From Synergistaceae bacterium UBA6101 (GTDB taxonomy: Bacteria > Synergistota > Synergistia > Synergistales > Synergistaceae), in assembly GCA_002428495.1 (NCBI GenBank), contig DIWR01000009.1, positions 1 to 64,000 on the forward strand: a DNA stretch of 64,000 nucleotides, in the 5' to 3' direction. The first letter of the stretch is position 1. Each line of letters begins with the position of its first letter. This document shows, piece after piece, positions 60,648 through 64,000 of this stretch. The position numbers and the translations under genes are program-made. A model generated the notes under the pieces. That model saw nothing but the letters and a program-made list of their open reading frames with translations. It did not search any database and was not told where the DNA came from.

Positions 60648-60959
60648 ATGAAAATGGACAAACTCTTGAAGCAGGCACAGCGTATGCAGGCAGAAATGGC
60701 GTTAGCCCAGGAACAGCTTGCCGGCACTGTGGTCGAGGGAGTTTCAGGCGGCGGCATGGTCAAGGCAAAAGTGAACGGACACGGAGACGTTATCTCTGTT
60801 TCTATCTCCCCTGAGGTCGTTGATCCAAAGGATGTTGAAATGTTGGAAGACCTGATCATCTCCGCTATAAAAGAAGCGCTCAAACAGAGCAAAGACATTG
60901 CGAACAGCAAAATGAATTCTATTACCGGGGGAATGGGCGGATTTCCCGGTCTGATGTAA
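60648..60959 (+). CDS. YbaB/EbfC nucleoid-associated protein
   Basis: 103 residues with the family pattern: an N-terminal helix MKMDKLLKQAQRMQAEMA, a middle GGGMVKAKVNGHGDVISVSI sheet and a C-terminal Met/Gly-rich end. It forms a dimer that binds DNA. It precedes recR as in most bacteria, though dnaX, usually upstream, is not here. AAAGGAAGA precedes the ATG. Confidence 0.93.
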   Translation: MKMDKLLKQAQRMQAEMALAQEQLAGTVVEGVSGGGMVKAKVNGHGDVISVSISPEVVDPKDVEMLEDLIISAIKEALKQSKDIANSKMNSITGGMGGFPGLM

Positions 60960-60966
60960 TTAGAGC

Positions 60967-61581
60967 ATGTCAGCCACTTCACTGCCCGGCTCAGTATATA
61001 AACTTATAAAACTTTGGAGTAAGCTGCCCGGAGTAGGTGAAAAAACCGCCCGGCGAATGGTGTTTTTTATCCTAAAACAGGATAGCAGCTGGGTAACTGA
61101 GTTTATCGACACCATAAAACAGGTCAAAGATGAGACTCACCACTGCAGTGAATGCGGCAATATAACAGATATTGAGCCATGTTCCATCTGCAGGGACAAA
61201 ATGAGGGACCGTAAAATAATGTGTGTTGTAGAAAGCGACGAGGACTGTATCTCAATAGAACAGGCAGGTATATTCAATGGACTGTATCATGTTCTTGGAG
61301 GTCAGGTTTCGCCCCTTGATGAGCAGGACATACCGGAAGAAAGCATCATAAAGTTACGGGAAAGAGTATGTGACCTTAAAATTGAGGAAATCGTGCTTGC
61401 GACTGCTCCAAGGATAGAGGGAGATCTTACCGCTTTTGCGATACAGGAAGCGCTGGAGGGGATACCCGTTAAGATATCAAGACTTTCATACGGTCTGCCC
61501 GTAGGAGGAAGCATAGGCTATGCTGACAGAGTCACACTGCATATGGCTATGGAATCAAGAAAGGAGATGCCGGGAAAATAA
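60967..61581 (+). CDS. recR: Recombination mediator RecR
   Basis: 204 residues. Helix-hairpin-helix LPGVGEKTARRMVFFIL, a C4 zinc finger (CSEC...CSIC), a Toprim domain (IMCVVESDEDCISIE) and the C-terminal Walker-like segment RLSYGLPVGGSIGYAD. It acts with RecO to load RecA at gaps. Seven bases after ybaB. Confidence 0.96.
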   Translation: MSATSLPGSVYKLIKLWSKLPGVGEKTARRMVFFILKQDSSWVTEFIDTIKQVKDETHHCSECGNITDIEPCSICRDKMRDRKIMCVVESDEDCISIEQAGIFNGLYHVLGGQVSPLDEQDIPEESIIKLRERVCDLKIEEIVLATAPRIEGDLTAFAIQEALEGIPVKISRLSYGLPVGGSIGYADRVTLHMAMESRKEMPGK

Positions 61582-61634
61582 AAACCAGAGAGAACCAACA
61601 AAACCCAATAAATAATATGAAGGGAGAACACAAA

Positions 61635-62798
61635 ATGTCATCCGGATCCGGTCTTTCCGCTGTTATGAAAAGATTGGTCAGAGCAGTGATGGTCTTTATA
61701 TGTGCCGCTGCCGGCTATCAGATATCAAAGATAGCCATAGAGCAGAACTGGTGGCCCTCAATTACACTGCTTCACCCAATAGAAACGACTGTATTTATTA
61801 TTATTGTTTCAGCATGTTTCGGCTTTATTCTTGCGCCTTTATTCTGGTTAAGCGTAAGCAAATTCGCACAGTTTACAGAATCCAAACTCCAGAATACGAG
61901 TGTGCCGGAACTTACAGTGAGCCTGCTTGGTCTGATCCTGGGCTTGCTGCTTGCCAACCTTATCGCTATGCCGGTGTCAAGAATTCCCGGAGGAATAGGG
62001 GTATATATTGCAGTACTGCTTAACGTAGCCCTCGGCTACCTGGGTCTGCGTTTCTTCGCAAAAAGAAAAGATGACATATGGAATGTAATAACAAATATCA
62101 GTGACATAAGGCATCGGCTTCCAAAACGTAAAAAGAAAAACGAAAACGGGGAAGTTGGAAAAGACACAGATATTGAAGTTGCTCCGGAGTTTTTCTACTC
62201 TATACCCAAGATACTCGATACAAGCGCAATAATTGACGGCAGGATACTCGATGTGGCACAAAGCGGCTTCATCGAGGGCACTATCGTTCTGCCGAGGTTC
62301 ATACTAGCTGAGCTTCAAGGGGTAGCTGACTCAACAGATCCCCTCAGAAGGACCCGCGGAAGGCGCGGGCTTGCTGTTGTAACTGAACTTCAGAAGATCA
62401 GGACCCTGAACATCGAGATCCCCGAGACTACCCTCAAGGACCTTGAAAGGGAAAAGGTGGATGAAGCCCTGGTCGTACTTGCGCGCAAGCTCAACGGCAA
62501 AGTAATAACGACTGACTACAACCTCAACCAGATCGCCCAGATCGAAGGAGTATCTGTCCTTAACGTAAACGACCTGGCCAACTCGCTCAAGCCTATGCTG
62601 CTTCCGGGAGAGAACGTGGAGATCGACATAATACGTGTTGGAAAAGAGGCCCATCAGGGCGTCGGCTACCTTGATGACGGAACTATGCTCGTTGTCGAAG
62701 ACGGTTATAAGCGCATTGGAGAAAGAGTCAAAGTCACAGTTACTTCCATGCTCCAGACGTCGGCCGGAAGAATGGTCTTCGGAAGAATACGTCCTTAA
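61635..62798 (+). CDS. Membrane PIN-TRAM domain protein (YacL-like)
   Basis: 387 residues. Four membrane helices in the first 150, a basic linker, a PIN domain (KILDTSAIIDGRILDVAQSG, about 195-310, with conserved aspartates) and a C-terminal TRAM domain. The YacL/PilT-N type is widespread in Firmicutes and relatives, and the PIN fold suggests RNase activity. It commonly precedes ispD. ATG 61635 follows AAGGGAGA. The role in the cell is not established. Confidence 0.9.
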   Translation: MSSGSGLSAVMKRLVRAVMVFICAAAGYQISKIAIEQNWWPSITLLHPIETTVFIIIVSACFGFILAPLFWLSVSKFAQFTESKLQNTSVPELTVSLLGLILGLLLANLIAMPVSRIPGGIGVYIAVLLNVALGYLGLRFFAKRKDDIWNVITNISDIRHRLPKRKKKNENGEVGKDTDIEVAPEFFYSIPKILDTSAIIDGRILDVAQSGFIEGTIVLPRFILAELQGVADSTDPLRRTRGRRGLAVVTELQKIRTLNIEIPETTLKDLEREKVDEALVVLARKLNGKVITTDYNLNQIAQIEGVSVLNVNDLANSLKPMLLPGENVEIDIIRVGKEAHQGVGYLDDGTMLVVEDGYKRIGERVKVTVTSMLQTSAGRMVFGRIRP

Positions 62799-62799
62799 A

Positions 62800-63969
62800 A
62801 TGAACAGAGAGACATGGTCCTTCATAATAGTAGCAGGGGGGACAGGCGCCCGACTTGGCGGAATTCCGAAGCAGTTCAGACTCCTTGATGGATGTCCCGT
62901 CTGGAAATGGTCTGCTAAAATAGCAGAAGAATTATGTAAGGACGGGATGGTAGGAGAACTGGTAATTGTCGTTCCGGAGGAACGTCTGGCTGAGGTGAAG
63001 GGTCAGTGTGACCTGAAGATCCCGACACGTCTTGCTGTTGGAGGAACCACAAGGTCCCAGTCAGTAATGAACGGATTAAAGGATTCATGCGGGTCTCACG
63101 TGCTGGTGCACGATGCGGCCCGCCCTTTTATAACAAGGGAACTTTGCCTTGAACTGATAAGAAACACGGCTGTTTACGGAGCTTCTGTTCCTCTTATCGA
63201 ATCCAGCGATTCACTCAAAAGGCTGGACTCGGGAAAACTGACCTGTGTAGACAGAAAAGAATTTCTCAGGGCCCAAACTCCGCAGGCATTTGAAAAATTG
63301 CCCCTGATAGATGCGATCTCATCATTTGGCTTTGAAGGCACTGATGAAACAGAAGCATGGATCGCTTCAGGAAGGGATATTTTTGCTACAGAAGGACCGG
63401 AGTCAAACTTTAAGATCACAACTAAATTTGACTGGGAGGTCGCGTCATCGATGACCGGATGCATAAAGATACAAAGGACAGGGTACGGTTTTGACATCCA
63501 TCAGCTTGTGAAAGGCAGAAAACTCATACTTGCCGGTGTCGAGATAGAAAATGCTGAATTTGGACTTCTTGGGCATTCTGATGCTGATATAGTCCTGCAT
63601 ACTGTAATGGACGCAATACTCGGAGCTGCCGGCCTTCCTGATATCGGAACACTCTTTCCGGCGTCTGACGCAAAATGGAAAGACGCGGACAGCAGGGAAC
63701 TTCTTAATACCGTGATAAGCAAAGTACGCTCAGAGGGATGGAATATAGACTGGGTAGATGTTACTTTACAGGCACAGTCTCCAAATCTGGGGCACATGAT
63801 ACCAATCTTTATATCAAGTGTTGCTTCATTTATCTCTGAAAACGGACGTGGGTCAAATTTCAACATGAAGGTCAAGTCCGGAGAAAACTGCGGTACTGTA
63901 GGGCGCAATGAATGTATGGTCTGCCATGGAGTAGCTACCCTTTCAAAGTACGATTGGAATCAAGGCTGA
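62800..63969 (+). CDS. ispDF: Bifunctional IspD/IspF
   Basis: 389 residues. IspD part (VAGGTGARLGGIPKQF, VHDAARPFI, RAQTPQAF), then IspF (GYGFDIHQLV, LLGHSDADIVLHTVMDAILGA, with metal His and Asp). The fusion catalyses the third and fifth steps of the MEP isoprenoid route, and ispH at 28912 acts later. The two functions are fused in several lineages. It starts two bases after the PIN-TRAM stop. No terminator before the window ends. Confidence 0.95.
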   Translation: MNRETWSFIIVAGGTGARLGGIPKQFRLLDGCPVWKWSAKIAEELCKDGMVGELVIVVPEERLAEVKGQCDLKIPTRLAVGGTTRSQSVMNGLKDSCGSHVLVHDAARPFITRELCLELIRNTAVYGASVPLIESSDSLKRLDSGKLTCVDRKEFLRAQTPQAFEKLPLIDAISSFGFEGTDETEAWIASGRDIFATEGPESNFKITTKFDWEVASSMTGCIKIQRTGYGFDIHQLVKGRKLILAGVEIENAEFGLLGHSDADIVLHTVMDAILGAAGLPDIGTLFPASDAKWKDADSRELLNTVISKVRSEGWNIDWVDVTLQAQSPNLGHMIPIFISSVASFISENGRGSNFNMKVKSGENCGTVGRNECMVCHGVATLSKYDWNQG

Positions 63970-64000
63970 ACAGGGACCTGAAAAGATCTGAGATCAGCCG

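Overview
The window looks like a single chromosomal stretch from a diderm bacterium, most likely a member of the Synergistota (Cloacibacillus/Synergistes-like). There is no rRNA to settle this. The inference rests on a mix of traits. An outer-membrane secretin and a type IV pilus machine sit beside many Clostridia-like housekeeping genes: a short zinc-ribbon CD1247-like protein, Asp23, RicT, tmk-holB-ricT order and ispH next to a five-repeat S1 protein. There is also a Thermotoga/archaeal-type S-adenosylhomocysteinase, a fused IspDF, a tungsten-type aldehyde oxidoreductase cluster and a selenocysteine tRNA. Base composition looks moderate and fairly even, except for AT-rich stretches around the pilin gene and at 3.0-3.6 kb.

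Layout. 1-0.86 kb: no gene, but several families of short structured repeats. 0.9-12.8 kb: type IV pilus locus (pilC, leader with hairpins, pilA, an IS4-type transposase remnant, then pilM-pilN-pilO-pilP-like-pilQ-pilB-pilT and three pseudopilin-like genes). 12.9-16.7 kb: efp, zinc-ribbon protein, asp23-like, small membrane protein, nusB, xseA. 16.8-20.4 kb: mtnA-ahcY-mtaD, a purine/methylthio salvage trio. 20.6-31.3 kb: alaS-ruvX-mutS-mutL-miaA-ispH-rpsA, tightly packed. 31.4-36.5 kb: def-fmt-nudix-xerD and punA-pdp. 36.6 kb: tRNA-Sec with its own likely promoter and terminator. 36.8-43.2 kb: tmk-holB-ricT-ftsY-DUF4416-purB-glpX. 43.4-50.7 kb: redox island (aldo/keto reductase with Fe-S tail; NuoE-like, NuoF-like and NuoG-like subunits; a structured RNA leader; polyferredoxin; aldehyde:ferredoxin oxidoreductase; MoaD-like protein). 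50.8-52.2 kb: cysS on the minus strand, the only confidently called minus-strand intact gene. 52.3-58.6 kb: uvrC, ribD-ribE-ribBA-ribH, serS. 58.8-64 kb: a WecA-like/TagA fusion, ybaB-recR, a PIN-TRAM membrane protein and ispDF.

How the genes fit together. The pilus locus holds the inner-membrane platform, alignment proteins, secretin, both ATPases, the major pilin and minor pilins; no prepilin peptidase is seen here. PilB carries an N-terminal MshEN region, which suggests cyclic-di-GMP control. The mtnA-ahcY-mtaD trio suggests that by-products of S-adenosylmethionine use are deaminated before cleavage. The redox island looks like one aldehyde-oxidising complex linked to NAD(P)H and ferredoxin by a NuoE/F/G-like module.

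The items most worth a second look are: the structured RNA at 47890-48016 ahead of the tungsten-enzyme genes; the fusion of an apparently inactive WecA-like membrane domain to a TagA/WecG glycosyltransferase; a UvrC about 100 residues short between its UVR and nuclease parts; EF-P with arginine at its tip; and 11-base phased heptamer repeats at the left edge.
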